Part shown: positions 7,945 through 17,332 of the stretch, piece by piece | Layout of the letters: each line of letters opens with the position of its first letter | How positions within the stretch are numbered: the first letter of the stretch is position 1 | Assembly: GCA_947502265.1 (NCBI GenBank) | Contig: CANMZB010000004.1 | Location: 124,001 to 188,000, forward strand | Length of the DNA: 64,000 nt | Source of the DNA: an uncultured Sulfitobacter sp. | Lineage (GTDB): Bacteria; Pseudomonadota; Alphaproteobacteria; Rhodobacterales; Rhodobacteraceae | Reading direction: 5' to 3' | Program-made: the position numbers and the translations under genes | Notes under the pieces: generated by a model | Database searches by the model: none | What the model saw: only the letters and a program-made list of their open reading frames with translations | Told to the model about the DNA's origin: nothing

Positions 7945-9564
7945 GTGGTTGCAGCACGCTACAAAACCGCCTTCCAGCTTTACCCCTATGCCAAAGTGAC
8001 TGCTCAATCCGCAGCCCCCGTCCGGCATCCCGTCGTAATTGTGGGCGGCGGCCCTGTGGGTCTCGCGCTGGCGCTGGATCTGGGCAGCAAGGGAACGCCT
8101 GCGCTTGTGCTGGACGATCACGACGGCGCAGGTCTGGGCAGCAAGGCGATCTGCTTTGCCAAACGCACGCTTGATATTGCCCACCGTCTGGGTGCCGGAC
8201 AGGCGATGGTCGACAAAGGTGTGGTCTGGAATGTGGGCAAGGTTTTTCACGCCGACCAGAAGTTATTCGATTTCAACCTTCAGCCCGAACCGGGCCACCG
8301 CAACCCCGCCTTTATCAACCTGCAACAGCCCTACTTCGAGAAGTATCTTGTGGATGGCATCACGCGCGCACAAGCAAGAGGCGCGCCAATCGAGGTGCGC
8401 GGGCGCAACTACGTCACCGCCATTGCGCGCCATGACACCCACACTACCCTAAGCGTAAATACCCCCGACGGCCCCTACCAGATCGAGGCTGAATATCTCA
8501 TCGCTTGCGACGGCGCGCGCTCGACCTTGCGCGACATGATGGGTCTCAGCTTTGATGGCCGCGTGTTCGAGGATAATTTCCTGATCGCGGACGTGAAGAT
8601 GAAAGCCGACTTCCCGACCGAACGCTGGTTCTGGTTCGAGCCGCCGTTTGAAAATAGCGGCCAGTCCGCCCTGCTGCACAAACAGCCCGATGACATCTGG
8701 CGCATTGATTTCCAGCTTGGCTGGGACATCGACCGTGCGCGTGAGCTTGACCCCGCCCGCATCCGCGCGCGCGTCGATGCGATGCTGTCTTCGCAGGCAG
8801 GTCACGTGCCGGAGTACGAATTGGAATGGACCTCGATCTATACCTTCCAATGCCGCCGGATGCAGAAATTCCGCCACGGCAACGTGATCTTTGCAGGCGA
8901 CAGCGCGCATCAAGTGTCGCCTTTTGGGGCGCGCGGGGCCAATTCGGGTGTGCAGGACGCCGAAAATCTGGCGTGGAAGCTGGATCTGGTGCTCAAAGGG
9001 ATGGCTGATCAAAGCTTGCTCGACACCTACGCGGTCGAGCGCGAACATGCTGCGGACGAGAACATCCTCAATTCCTCGCGCGCGACGGATTTCATGACGC
9101 CCAAAACCGACATCAGCAAGATCTTCCGCAATGCGGTGCTTGAGCTTGCCAACACCCACGCCTTCGCCCGCCCGCTTGTCAATTCCGGCCGCCTGTCGGT
9201 GCCGTGTAACTACGCCGGTTTTGCCCTGTTCGGTGATGATGCGCTGAACGGTCCTGGGGACACATGCCCCGGCATGACCTGTCCGGACGCGCCCGTCGGG
9301 GACGGCTTTCTGCTCGATCTGCTGGGCGGCACGTTCAGCGTTTTGGCGTTGGGATGCGAGGCCGAAGACGTCCAAGCTCACGGGCTAACCGCCAAGGCTG
9401 TGCGGATCGACGCCATCGGTGACGCGCTCGGGGCGCGCTATCTGGGCGACGCCGCACAGGCGGTCTATCTGATCCGCCCCGATCAACATATAGTCGCCCG
9501 CTGGCCCGCGTTTGACGCAAGCGCCGTGGCCCGCGCGCTGCAAACCGCTATCGGAAAGGCCTGA
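7945..9564 (+). CDS. FAD-dependent aromatic-ring monooxygenase (MhpA/PheA-like)
   Basis: A 539-residue group A flavoprotein hydroxylase. Visible motifs are the N-terminal dinucleotide-binding GGGPVGLALA, the DG motif (YLIACDGARSTLR), and the FAD-ribityl GD motif (VIFAGDSAHQVSPFGARG). The C-terminal thioredoxin-like extension of the phenol and 3-hydroxyphenylpropionate hydroxylases is present. The GTG start at 7945 is set by AGGAGGA 8 nt upstream. Within the hmgA run it plausibly hydroxylates a phenol or hydroxyphenylacetate to homogentisate, but the substrate is inferred from context. Confidence 0.88.
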   Translation: MVAARYKTAFQLYPYAKVTAQSAAPVRHPVVIVGGGPVGLALALDLGSKGTPALVLDDHDGAGLGSKAICFAKRTLDIAHRLGAGQAMVDKGVVWNVGKVFHADQKLFDFNLQPEPGHRNPAFINLQQPYFEKYLVDGITRAQARGAPIEVRGRNYVTAIARHDTHTTLSVNTPDGPYQIEAEYLIACDGARSTLRDMMGLSFDGRVFEDNFLIADVKMKADFPTERWFWFEPPFENSGQSALLHKQPDDIWRIDFQLGWDIDRARELDPARIRARVDAMLSSQAGHVPEYELEWTSIYTFQCRRMQKFRHGNVIFAGDSAHQVSPFGARGANSGVQDAENLAWKLDLVLKGMADQSLLDTYAVEREHAADENILNSSRATDFMTPKTDISKIFRNAVLELANTHAFARPLVNSGRLSVPCNYAGFALFGDDALNGPGDTCPGMTCPDAPVGDGFLLDLLGGTFSVLALGCEAEDVQAHGLTAKAVRIDAIGDALGARYLGDAAQAVYLIRPDQHIVARWPAFDASAVARALQTAIGKA

Positions 9565-9567
9565 ACC

Positions 9568-9747
9568 ATGCTGACCCTCACCCCGAACCTGCCGGACCCC
9601 GACGGATTTTATGAAGAGCTGATCCGCGCCCATGAGGGGTTGAGCAAAGAGCAAAGCGATGCATTCAACGCGCGGCTGATCCTGACGCTGTGCAATCACA
9701 TTGGCGAGCGCGCCGTGCTGAGCGCCGCATTGGAGGCGGCAAAGTGA
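9568..9747 (+). CDS. DUF2783 protein
   Basis: A 59-residue protein, starting 3 nt after the monooxygenase stop and overlapping the GTG of the next gene (GTGA, 9744-9747). The sequence begins MLTLTPNLPDPDGFYEELI and has the short helical pattern of DUF2783 (SKEQSDAFNARLILTLCNHIG). DUF2783 genes are known as partners of aromatic hydroxylases of this type, so a small accessory subunit is likely. Confidence 0.82.
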   Translation: MLTLTPNLPDPDGFYEELIRAHEGLSKEQSDAFNARLILTLCNHIGERAVLSAALEAAK

Positions 9748-10361
9748 GCGGCACGGTTCTGTGGGATTATCCAAAATCCTCGGCCAGCTACCGTGTGCGC
9801 ATCGCGCTGAACCTTGCCGGCATCGACTACCGCATCGCGCCGGTCGATCTGCTGGCCAGGGACCATCTGGGAGACGCGCATCTGGCGCGCAATCCACAAG
9901 GGTTTGTGCCGGTTCTGGACATTGACGGGCAGCGCCTGACGCAATCGCTTGCGATCCTCGATTATCTTAATGCAACGCGGGATCTGGGCCTGCTCCCCAC
10001 CGACCCACTGGCGCGCGCGCGTGTTCAGGCGTTGGCCCATGCCATCGCCGTTGATCTGCACCCCGTCTGCAATCCGTCGGTTGTGGGCTATGCCACGCAA
10101 GGTCAGGAGCCCGCGCGCACCGACTGGATGCGCCATTTCATCACCCCGCGCCTTGCCGCGTTCGAGACAATGTTGGCGGGTTTCGAGCAAACCGCCTTTT
10201 GCTGCGGTGCCACCCCCGGCCTTGCCGACATTGTGTTGATGCCCCAAATCTACAACGCAAGACGGTGGGGCGCGGATTATTCCGCCTGCGCGCGCATACT
10301 AGCCATCGAAGCCACATGCAGCGCACATCCGGCATTTATCAACGCACATCCGGATCGCTGA
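9744..10361 (+). CDS. maiA: Maleylacetoacetate isomerase (zeta-class GST)
   Basis: A 205-residue glutathione S-transferase of the zeta class, converting maleylacetoacetate to fumarylacetoacetate between HmgA and FahA. The signature region around residues 9-16 reads PKSSASYRVRIAL, containing the catalytic SS(A/C) motif, and the helical C-terminal domain ends normally. The GTG start overlaps the DUF2783 stop by 4 nt, so the two are translationally coupled. It is the last gene of the operon, before a strong terminator. Confidence 0.93.
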   Translation: MSGTVLWDYPKSSASYRVRIALNLAGIDYRIAPVDLLARDHLGDAHLARNPQGFVPVLDIDGQRLTQSLAILDYLNATRDLGLLPTDPLARARVQALAHAIAVDLHPVCNPSVVGYATQGQEPARTDWMRHFITPRLAAFETMLAGFEQTAFCCGATPGLADIVLMPQIYNARRWGADYSACARILAIEATCSAHPAFINAHPDR

Positions 10362-10382
10362 AAACGGTCCACCCGAACACAG

Positions 10383-10410
10383 AAAAGCCCCCGCTTCGGG
10401 GGGCTTTTTG
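10383..10410. terminator. Bidirectional intrinsic terminator
   Basis: AAAAGCCCCC, a CGCTTCG-type loop, GGGGGCTTTTT: a GC stem flanked by A and T runs, 21 nt after the maiA stop. It can serve maiA on the plus strand and the aminotransferase remnant on the minus strand. Confidence 0.9.
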
Positions 10411-10418
10411 CACGCGTT

Positions 10419-11514
10419 TCAGCCACGAATTTCGGTAACTGCCGCCTTGGTCACATCCACGACCTCATCCGCCTGTTCGCGGGTTAGCGAAAAGGGCGGC
10501 GCGAAACCGACGATGTCACCTTGCGGCATGGCGCGCGGAATAGGTCCAGCCATGGCCAATGGGTCCGTTCTCGTCGGTCCCACGCTCCAGAACCTCCCAC
10601 ATCCTGTCCGACACGATAGAGCCGGACAGTGGCGCATAGGCCGATGTGAGACCTTTGGCGATGGTGATCAGATCGGGTTTCATCCCGTAGTGATCCGAAC
10701 CCATTATGTTTCCCAGACGGCCAAAGCCGGTGACAACCTCGTCAGAAATCAGCAGGATGTCGTGCTTTTCCAGAACCGCCTGTATCGCCGCCCAATAGCC
10801 TTCGGGCGGAGGCACGATGCCACCCGTTCCCCGATGAAGGCCGCGATGGCATCGGCCCCTTCGCGCGCAATCAGCGCTTCAAGCTCGTCGGCGCAGTGGG
10901 TCACGAATTCTGCCTCGCTCATCGACAGATCGTCGCGGCGGAAATAAAAGGGTTCTTCAGTATGGACGACCTGACTGAGCGGCAGATCGAATTTCTTGTG
11001 AAACAGCTCGAGCCCCGTCAGCGAGCCGGTCATCAGGCCCGAGCCGTGATAGCCACGCCAGCGCGCAATGATCTTTTTCTTTTGCAGAAGGCCAAGGATG
11101 TTGTCGTAATACCAGACCAGTTTGATGTTGGTCTCGTTCGCGTCTGATCCGCTCATACCGTAATAGACGTGGTTCATCCCTTCGGGCGCGCGTTCGGCAA
11201 TCATGCGCGACAGGGTGATCGAGGCCTCGGTGCCGTGACCGACATAGGAATGGTAATAGGCCAGTTCATGCGCCTGCGCGGCAATCGCCTCGGCGATTTC
11301 GGTTCGGCCATAGCCCGCATTCACGCAATAAAGCCCCGCGAACGCATCCAGCGACGTGCGGCCATCGCGGTCGGTGATGTGTACGCCATTGGCCCCCGTA
11401 ATAATCCGGTTGCCAATCTCGCGGCGGGCGAATTGACCCAGATGGGTCGACGGGTGGAAAAAAATGATCGTGGTCCCATTGGCTCTGCTGATCATTGGTC
11501 AATTGTTTGTTCAT
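10419..11514 (-). pseudogene. Broken class III aminotransferase (ectoine-pathway type)
   Basis: A PLP-dependent omega/diaminobutyrate-type aminotransferase with at least three lesions. The native start is probably the ATG at 11514 (MNKQLTNDQQSQWDHD). A T7 run (11458-11464, A7 on the plus strand) shifts frame just before HPSTHLGQF. A deletion of about 13 nt near 10823-10832 (between GGGAAC repeats, AAFIGE...GTGGIVPPPEG) shifts it again. A large deletion near 10537 joins GHGWTYS to RAMPQGDIVGF, removing roughly 90-100 residues. The PLP lysine region (TIAKGLTSAYAPLSG) survives. It lies divergent to doeA/doeB, so it was probably the diaminobutyrate transaminase (doeD-like); that role is inferred. 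Confidence 0.85.
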
Positions 11515-11568
11515 TGCACGGTACTTTCCGCGCGAGGCTCGACACGAGAGATAATTCAATTCTATCGT

Positions 11569-11582
11569 GACAAAGTATTGTC
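11569..11582. promoter_or_regulatory. Inverted repeat in the doeA upstream region
   Basis: GACAA-AGTA-TTGTC is a perfect palindrome 106 nt before the doeA start, within the 174-nt divergent region shared with the aminotransferase remnant. It is a possible operator for an ectoine-responsive regulator; no such regulator gene is in the window. Confidence 0.3.
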
Positions 11583-11688
11583 GTTATGCTCTCCTTTGGA
11601 TGGCGGGGGATGTCCGCAAACAAACCCTGCAAATCGCAAGCGGATCAAGCTTACCGGCCAAATAGCCCTTATCACAAAAGGTTAGCAT

Positions 11689-12873
11689 GTGACCACCTAC
11701 GAGAAAAACTTCACCACACAAGAATACCACCGCCGCATTGCCAAAACTCGCCGCGCCATGGAGGCCAGAGGCCTGGAGGCTATTGCGGTCTGTGATCCGT
11801 CGAACATGTCATGGCTGACGGGCTATGACGGCTGGTCGTTTTATGTTTATCAGGCGGTGATCCTGACGCAGGAGGGAGGCCCGGTGTGGTGGGGCCGCGA
11901 GATGGATGCCCAAGGCGCGCGGCGCACGGTGTTCATGGATGGTCCCGACAGCATCCGTGGCTATGACGATACATTTGTGCAGAACCCCGAAAAGCACCCG
12001 ATGCAGGAGTTGGCAAAGCTGCTGGCGGAACTCGGGCTGGAGACCGGCAAAATCGGCGTCGAGATGGACAATTATTACTACTCCGCCGCCGCACACCAAA
12101 GCCTGACAGCGGCATTGCCCAAGGCAAGTTTTAGCGATGCAACGGGATTGGTGAACTGGCAGCGCGCGGTGAAATCCGAGCGCGAGATCGAATACATGCG
12201 CCGCGCCGCGCGCATTGTCGAAGCAATGCACGCGCGGATTTTCGAACTGGCAGAGCCGGGGGTGCGCAAAAACGATCTGATCGCAGAGATTTATGCCACC
12301 GGCATAAGGGGCGCACACGGGTTCTGGGGCGACTATCCGGCCATTGTGCCGATGGCGCCTTCCGGCCTTGATGCTACCGCCCCGCATATCACATGGGATG
12401 ACCGCCCGCTGGAGACGGGCGAGGCGACATTTTTCGAGATCGCAGGTGCGCACCGGCGCTATCAATGCCCGCAATCGCGCACTTTGTTTCTGGGCGAGGT
12501 GCCGCAAAAGTACCGCGATGCAGAAGCCGCCGTTCTGGACGCCATCGACGCGGGGCTGGAACAGGCCAAGCCGGGCAATCAGGCGCAAGACATCGCCAAC
12601 GCTTTTAACGCCACGCTTAACAAGGCCGGTTTCGAAAAGGACAGCCGCTGTGGCTATGCCATCGGCATCAGCTATCCACCCGATTGGGGCGAGCGCACGA
12701 TTTCCTTCCGGCGCGGCGACACCAGCATTCTGGAACCGGGAATGACGTTCCATTTCATGCCCGCCCTCTGGCTGGACGATGGCGGACTTGAAATCACCGA
12801 ACCGATCCTGATCACCGAAGACGGTTATGAGTGCCTGTGCGACACGCCGCGTGAATTGTGGGTAAAATCATGA
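11689..12873 (+). CDS. doeA: Ectoine hydrolase (M24 family)
   Basis: A 394-residue protein of the creatinase/aminopeptidase P-like M24 fold, matching DoeA/EutD, which opens ectoine to N-acetyl-diaminobutyrate. The creatinase N-domain (about residues 20-150) precedes the pita-bread domain with ARIVEAMHARIFELAEPGV and the C-terminal RRGDTSILEPGMTFHFMPALW block. The start is GTG at 11689; the ATG two bases earlier runs straight into TGA. It overlaps doeB by 4 nt. The adjacent transaminase needed for the next steps is broken. Confidence 0.92.
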   Translation: MTTYEKNFTTQEYHRRIAKTRRAMEARGLEAIAVCDPSNMSWLTGYDGWSFYVYQAVILTQEGGPVWWGREMDAQGARRTVFMDGPDSIRGYDDTFVQNPEKHPMQELAKLLAELGLETGKIGVEMDNYYYSAAAHQSLTAALPKASFSDATGLVNWQRAVKSEREIEYMRRAARIVEAMHARIFELAEPGVRKNDLIAEIYATGIRGAHGFWGDYPAIVPMAPSGLDATAPHITWDDRPLETGEATFFEIAGAHRRYQCPQSRTLFLGEVPQKYRDAEAAVLDAIDAGLEQAKPGNQAQDIANAFNATLNKAGFEKDSRCGYAIGISYPPDWGERTISFRRGDTSILEPGMTFHFMPALWLDDGGLEITEPILITEDGYECLCDTPRELWVKS

Positions 12874-13859
12874 GCGACACGTCCGTCATCCCGACGATTC
12901 CGCTGGATGCCGATGGCGTTCACCACGGCTTTCTCAAGCTGCCCTACAGCCGCGATGACAGCGCGTGGGGCTCTGTCATGGTGCCAATCACGGTGATCGC
13001 CAATGGCGCTGGCCCGACCGCGCTTTTGACCGGTGCGAACCACGGCGACGAGTACGAAGGGCCGATCGCGTTACAGGAGCTCGCGGCGACGCTGAGGCCA
13101 GAAGAGATCACCGGCCGGGTGATCATCCTGCCGATGATGAACCAGCCCGCTTTTGCTGCCGGAACGCGTTGCTCCCCCATCGACGGGGCCAACATGAACC
13201 GCAGCTTTCCGGGCCGCCCTGACGGGACGGTGACACAAAAGATCTGCCATTACATCGCCACGCGACTGGTGCCACATGCCGATATCGTGCTGGACTTCCA
13301 TTCGGGCGGCAGCACGCTGGATTTCCTGCCCTTTGCCGCCGCGCATATCCTTGAGGACAAGATGCAGGAGGCGGCCTGTATGGCGGCGATGGAGGCCTTT
13401 GGCGCACCCTATTCCGCACGGATGCTGGAAATCGACAATGTGGGCATGTTCGACACGGAGGTCGAAAACCAAGGAAAGGTTTTCGTCACAACCGAGTTGG
13501 GGGGAGCCGGATCCGCCAGCGCGCGCACGGTCGCTGTCGCGCGCACCGGCATCCGCAATCTGCTGATCCACGCAGGCATCATGGCCGGAGAGGTGAAAAA
13601 GACCGAAAGCATCATGCTTGATATGCCCGATGCGCGCTGCTTTATGTTTGCCGAACATGCGGGCCTGATCGAATATCTTGTCGATCTGGGGGACCGCGTG
13701 AGCGAAGGTCAGCCGCTCGCGCGGATCTGGCCTGCCGACCGCACCGGCGCGGCCCCGCAGCTCTGCCCCGCCACACGCAGCGGGCTGTTCACCGCGCGCC
13801 ATATCCCCGGCCTGATCAAGATGGGCGATTTCATCAGCCTGATCGCCGTCGAGGTATAA
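12870..13859 (+). CDS. doeB: N-acetyl-diaminobutyrate deacetylase
   Basis: A 329-residue zinc deacylase of the succinylglutamate desuccinylase/aspartoacylase family, matching DoeB/EutE. It removes acetate from N-alpha-acetyl-L-2,4-diaminobutyrate made by DoeA. Zinc-site motifs are visible: GANHGDEYEGP (His, Glu) and VLDFHSGG (His). The ATG overlaps the doeA stop (ATGA), giving coupled translation; a GTG 12 nt earlier is less likely. The product diaminobutyrate would need a transaminase that is not intact here. Confidence 0.92.
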   Translation: MSDTSVIPTIPLDADGVHHGFLKLPYSRDDSAWGSVMVPITVIANGAGPTALLTGANHGDEYEGPIALQELAATLRPEEITGRVIILPMMNQPAFAAGTRCSPIDGANMNRSFPGRPDGTVTQKICHYIATRLVPHADIVLDFHSGGSTLDFLPFAAAHILEDKMQEAACMAAMEAFGAPYSARMLEIDNVGMFDTEVENQGKVFVTTELGGAGSASARTVAVARTGIRNLLIHAGIMAGEVKKTESIMLDMPDARCFMFAEHAGLIEYLVDLGDRVSEGQPLARIWPADRTGAAPQLCPATRSGLFTARHIPGLIKMGDFISLIAVEV

Positions 13860-13864
13860 AACAA

Positions 13865-13892
13865 GCGGGCGGGCAGCGGCCCAAGCGCCCGC
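13865..13892 (+). terminator. Possible terminator hairpin after doeB
   Basis: A 7-bp GC repeat (GCGGGCG / CGCCCGC) with a 14-nt loop, 6 nt after the doeB stop and followed by ACAAAAG rather than a T-run. Weak by sequence. Confidence 0.4.
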
Positions 13893-13961
13893 ACAAAAGA
13901 AAGCGGAGTAAACGCCTGATTTCCCGCGGCAAGGCGCGCACGGAAATGCCAGGATCAGCCC

Positions 13962-15020
13962 ATGCTATTTGACTTGCCCGCCGATCATAACACGCTTTAC
14001 CACGCCCTTCTGGAGCGCACCGCAGCCTACGATGGACAGGTCTATGTAGGCGTGGCGGGCACAGGCGTATTTTGCCGCCTGATCTGCCCCGCGCGCAAAC
14101 CGAAATCACAAAACTGCACGTTCTTTCCAACCGTCGGCGCGTGCATCGAGGCGGGGTATCGCGCGTGCAAGCGCTGCCATCCGCTCCAGCCTGCCGTCGC
14201 CGCCGATCCGGCCATCGCCGCACTGCTTGCGGCGCTTGATGCACGGCCCGCGCATCGCTGGTCCGAGGTCGATATTGCGCGCATGGGCTTTGATCTTTCC
14301 ACCATCCGCCGCAGCTTTAAACGCCAGTTCGCCATGACCTTTCTGGAGATGGCGCGGCAGCGGCGGTTGCGCGAGGGCTTCGAGACGATTGCCACAGGCA
14401 GCAAGATGATCGAAGCGCACGTCGAATCGCCCGCCGCCTTTCGCACGGCCTTTGCACAGCTTCTGGGGCGTGCGCCCGGAAACTTTGATCGTAATCCCCT
14501 GCTGTTTGCCGACTGGATCACCACACCTTTGGGCGACATGATTTCAATAAGCAGCAACAGCCAGCTTCACCTGCTGGAATTCATCGGACGCAGGGCGCTG
14601 CGCACCGAGATAGGAAAGCTCGACATGCTGGCCAAAGGTAAACTTGGCATCGGCAGAACCGATCCCGGCGAACAGATCAAAGACGAGCTGGGCGCGTTTT
14701 TCGGTGGTACCTCTGCCGCATTCCGCACACCGCTGGCGATGGCGGGATCGCCCTTTACCCGCGCGGTGTGGGATAAATTGCGGCGCATCGCGCCCGGAGA
14801 AACGCGCAGCTATTCGCAGATCGCCAAAAGCATCGGACGGCCCGCAGCCATCCGCGCGGTCGCGCGCGCCAACGGAGAAAACCAGATCGCGCTTGTTATC
14901 CCGTGCCACCGCGTCATCGGGGCGAATGGTGCGCTGACCGGATATGGCGGCGGCCTGTGGCGCAAACAAAAGCTTCTTGAAATCGAGCGCCAGTATAAAG
15001 CACAAGACAGCACACCGTGA
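13962..15020 (+). CDS. ada: Ada: alkylated-DNA repair methyltransferase and activator
   Basis: A 352-residue protein with the full Ada layout. The N-terminal zinc domain has four Cys (FCRLICPA and ACKRC, about residues 38-69), which take methyl groups from phosphotriesters. An AraC-type helix-turn-helix covers about residues 85-180. The C-terminal O6-methylguanine methyltransferase domain has the acceptor Cys in IPCHRVIG. Methylation of the zinc domain normally turns the protein into an activator of its own operon. It stands alone and converges on the CobW-type gene. Confidence 0.95.
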   Translation: MLFDLPADHNTLYHALLERTAAYDGQVYVGVAGTGVFCRLICPARKPKSQNCTFFPTVGACIEAGYRACKRCHPLQPAVAADPAIAALLAALDARPAHRWSEVDIARMGFDLSTIRRSFKRQFAMTFLEMARQRRLREGFETIATGSKMIEAHVESPAAFRTAFAQLLGRAPGNFDRNPLLFADWITTPLGDMISISSNSQLHLLEFIGRRALRTEIGKLDMLAKGKLGIGRTDPGEQIKDELGAFFGGTSAAFRTPLAMAGSPFTRAVWDKLRRIAPGETRSYSQIAKSIGRPAAIRAVARANGENQIALVIPCHRVIGANGALTGYGGGLWRKQKLLEIERQYKAQDSTP

Positions 15021-15037
15021 GCCAGAGGCCCCTTTAA

Positions 15038-15997
15038 CTACCCGACAAAATGTAGCAGGGATTTTTCCAGCGCCTCCGCAGTAAACCCGCGACCGATGAA
15101 AACGATGCTGTTGTTATAGTTGCTTGCGGATTTGGGCAGGATCTCCGGCGACTGGACCGAATTGCGCACAGCCTGCAACAACAGATGGCCGGCGGGGCTG
15201 TTCATCACCCCTTTGACGCGCACGATGTTCGTGCCACGCGCGTACAACAACGCCGACAACCAGACGCTGAAGGCCGCCCAATCGGTCGACGGGTCAATTT
15301 CGATGCGGACAGGCACAACCGGATCGCGCATGTCCGTGCCCGAAATTGCGGGCAACCTGATCGGTGCTGCGCCCTCGTCCACATGCAGCGGCTGGTCGAT
15401 ACCTTTGACAGCGGCACAAAACTCTGCCGCCGGATTGAGCGTTTTGAGAGTTGTAACAAGGGCCGAAAGACCGGCGGTGGTTACCGTGTCCACCTTCGTC
15501 AAAAGCAGCCTGTCCGCAGCTTCGATCTGCTGACGACCCAATGGCTCGTCGCTTAGCTGGGCGATGGCATTGGCGGCATCAACCGCCACGATGATCTCGG
15601 TCACGAGGATATGATAAACCAACACGGGGTCTTCGCGGATCGCCGTCACAATCGCCGCCGGATCGGCAAGCCCGCTGGTTTCCAGCACGAGCTGCTCCAG
15701 CCGCGCGCCGGTCGAGGTTTGTTTGCTGCGCTGATCGCACAGGCTTCGCAGCGCGTCGATCAAATCGGCTTTGCCGGTGCAGCACACACAGCCCCCCGCC
15801 AGCACCGTCATCGCACCCGCATGTTGCGCAAGAAGCGCGTCGTCCACCGGTGTTTCGGCCGCCTCGTTTACGATGATATGGGCATCGCCGAAAACACCCT
15901 CATAAAGCTGGTGCCGCAGCCATGTGGTTTTCCCCGACCCAAGGTAACCGCCCAGCACCGTTAGCCTGATGCGCCCGTCTTTGCCCTGCTGCGGCAT
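15038..15997 (-). CDS. CobW/COG0523 metallochaperone GTPase
   Basis: A 319-residue G3E GTPase. The P-loop reads GGYLGSGKTT, the metal-binding CxCC reads GGCVCCTG, and a guanine-specificity type motif appears as LLTKVD. A CobW C-terminal domain follows (ALLYARGTNIVRVKGV onward). Proteins of this group insert zinc, cobalt or other metals into enzymes. The ATG at 15997 is chosen because the longer frame starts with TTG inside the upstream gene. It lies 4 nt after the small CxxC-protein gene, at the end of a minus-strand run with amidase and deacetylase genes, so it may supply metal to one of them. Confidence 0.9.
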   Translation of the reverse strand: MPQQGKDGRIRLTVLGGYLGSGKTTWLRHQLYEGVFGDAHIIVNEAAETPVDDALLAQHAGAMTVLAGGCVCCTGKADLIDALRSLCDQRSKQTSTGARLEQLVLETSGLADPAAIVTAIREDPVLVYHILVTEIIVAVDAANAIAQLSDEPLGRQQIEAADRLLLTKVDTVTTAGLSALVTTLKTLNPAAEFCAAVKGIDQPLHVDEGAAPIRLPAISGTDMRDPVVPVRIEIDPSTDWAAFSVWLSALLYARGTNIVRVKGVMNSPAGHLLLQAVRNSVQSPEILPKSASNYNNSIVFIGRGFTAEALEKSLLHFVG

Positions 15998-16001
15998 GGT
16001 C

Positions 16002-16310
16002 TCAGGCCACGGGTTCGGCGGCAATGCCTGTAAACCGGGGGTCCAGAGGATCCACCGGCGCGCCGATCTGACGCTCGGCCTCTTTCCAGACCGCTTCGAG
16101 ATCGCGCAGATTGACCTGTGATCCGGTAAAGGTCGACAGCTGGATACCGGGGATTTGCCCGTCCACCCGTGCGCTTAACCCATAATCCGAGAGAATTTTC
16201 TTGAGCACCTGCGCGCGGCGAAACTGCATGCGCAGACGGTCTCCGGGCGTGTCGACTCCGGCGTCTGTCCAATGACCGGGGGCCGATGGAAATCCACATG
16301 CATTACACAT
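16002..16310 (-). CDS. Small CxxC protein of unknown function
   Basis: A 102-residue protein starting MCNACGFP, a CxxC pair at the extreme N-terminus, followed by mostly helical sequence (LRMQFRRAQVLKKILSDYGL). A good ribosome site (GAGGAG) lies 6 nt upstream of the ATG at 16310. It ends 4 nt before the CobW-type GTPase, so the two are almost certainly cotranscribed. It may be a metal-binding client or partner of that GTPase; no family is recognised. Confidence 0.7.
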   Translation of the reverse strand: MCNACGFPSAPGHWTDAGVDTPGDRLRMQFRRAQVLKKILSDYGLSARVDGQIPGIQLSTFTGSQVNLRDLEAVWKEAERQIGAPVDPLDPRFTGIAAEPVA

Positions 16311-16378
16311 TTTGCGCTCCTCGCATTTCCTGGGGTGCCGGGGCGAAACACCGCCCCGGTGACGTTCATACCACGCGA

Positions 16379-17281
16379 TCAGATCACCTCGGGGCGCTCT
16401 TTGCCCTCGAACGGGAAGCGCTTGCGGAAATCATCCGCAATAGAGCCGAAGTCCATCCATTCAACACCGTCATGACCATTAATGTATTCGATCAACCGCT
16501 CCAGCATCAGCAAAACCTGAGGGCGGCCTGACACGTCGGGGTGGATCGTGATCGGGAACACGCCATAATCCATCTCGCGGTAAACCCAGTCAAACTGGTC
16601 TTTCCACAATTGCTCGATGTCGCGGGGGCTGACAAAACCGTGGCTGTTGGCCGCGTTCTTGATGAACATCATCGGCGGCAGATCGTCCACATACCAGTTC
16701 GCCCCGATATCAACGAGATCAATTTCCTTACCATGCTTGAGCGGTTTCATCCATTCAGCGGCGGTTTTGGAATAGTCGATCACGGTCCATTCATCGCCGA
16801 CACGGGCATAGAAAGGTTGGAAATCACGGTAGCTTTGGCTGTGATCGTAGGAAAAGTCGTATTTACGCAAAAGCGCCGCTGTCGAATTCGACATTTCCCA
16901 CCAAGGGGCCACATAACCGCGCGGCGCCTTGCCGGTAAGCCCCTTGATCAACTCGATGGATTTAACCAGCACGTCCTCTTCTTGCGAAGGGGTCATCGCG
17001 ATCGGGTTTTCGTGCAAATAACCATGTGCGCCGATTTCATGACCGGCCTCCACGATCATGTCCATCTCGCGCGGGAAGGTTTCCAGCGAATGACCGGGGA
17101 TGAAGAAAGACGTTTGCAAATCGTACTTCTTGAACATGCGCAGAAGGCGCGGAACCCCCACTTCTGTCGCAAAGATACCGCGCTGGATGTCGTTCGGGGA
17201 ATCTCCGCCACCGTAAGAGCCGATCTGCCCTGCGACGGAATCGATGTCGGTGCCAAAGGCACATATGATTTTCTTGGCCAT
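16379..17281 (-). CDS. Polysaccharide-deacetylase-fold hydrolase (PuuE/HpPgdA type)
   Basis: A 300-residue NodB-fold enzyme. The metal-site region near the N-terminus reads [11 protein letters not shown], followed by [13 protein letters not shown] with the His ligands, and a late [11 protein letters not shown] His. This shorter, cytoplasmic subfamily has no signal peptide and includes allantoinase PuuE and cyclic-imide-type hydrolases as well as peptidoglycan deacetylases. Beside an amidase, hydantoinases and an ABC importer, a C-N hydrolase acting on a small amide or ureide is more likely than a cell-wall role. It follows the amidase by 51 nt. Confidence 0.85.
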   Translation of the reverse strand: MAKKIICAFGTDIDSVAGQIGSYGGGDSPNDIQRGIFATEVGVPRLLRMFKKYDLQTSFFIPGHSLETFPREMDMIVEAGHEIGAHGYLHENPIAMTPSQEEDVLVKSIELIKGLTGKAPRGYVAPWWEMSNSTAALLRKYDFSYDHSQSYRDFQPFYARVGDEWTVIDYSKTAAEWMKPLKHGKEIDLVDIGANWYVDDLPPMMFIKNAANSHGFVSPRDIEQLWKDQFDWVYREMDYGVFPITIHPDVSGRPQVLLMLERLIEYINGHDGVEWMDFGSIADDFRKRFPFEGKERPEVI

Positions 17282-17332
17282 GTTTAATTCTCCTCAAATG
17301 ATGGCTTCGGGGTGGATGACTGGGGCCGGGCG

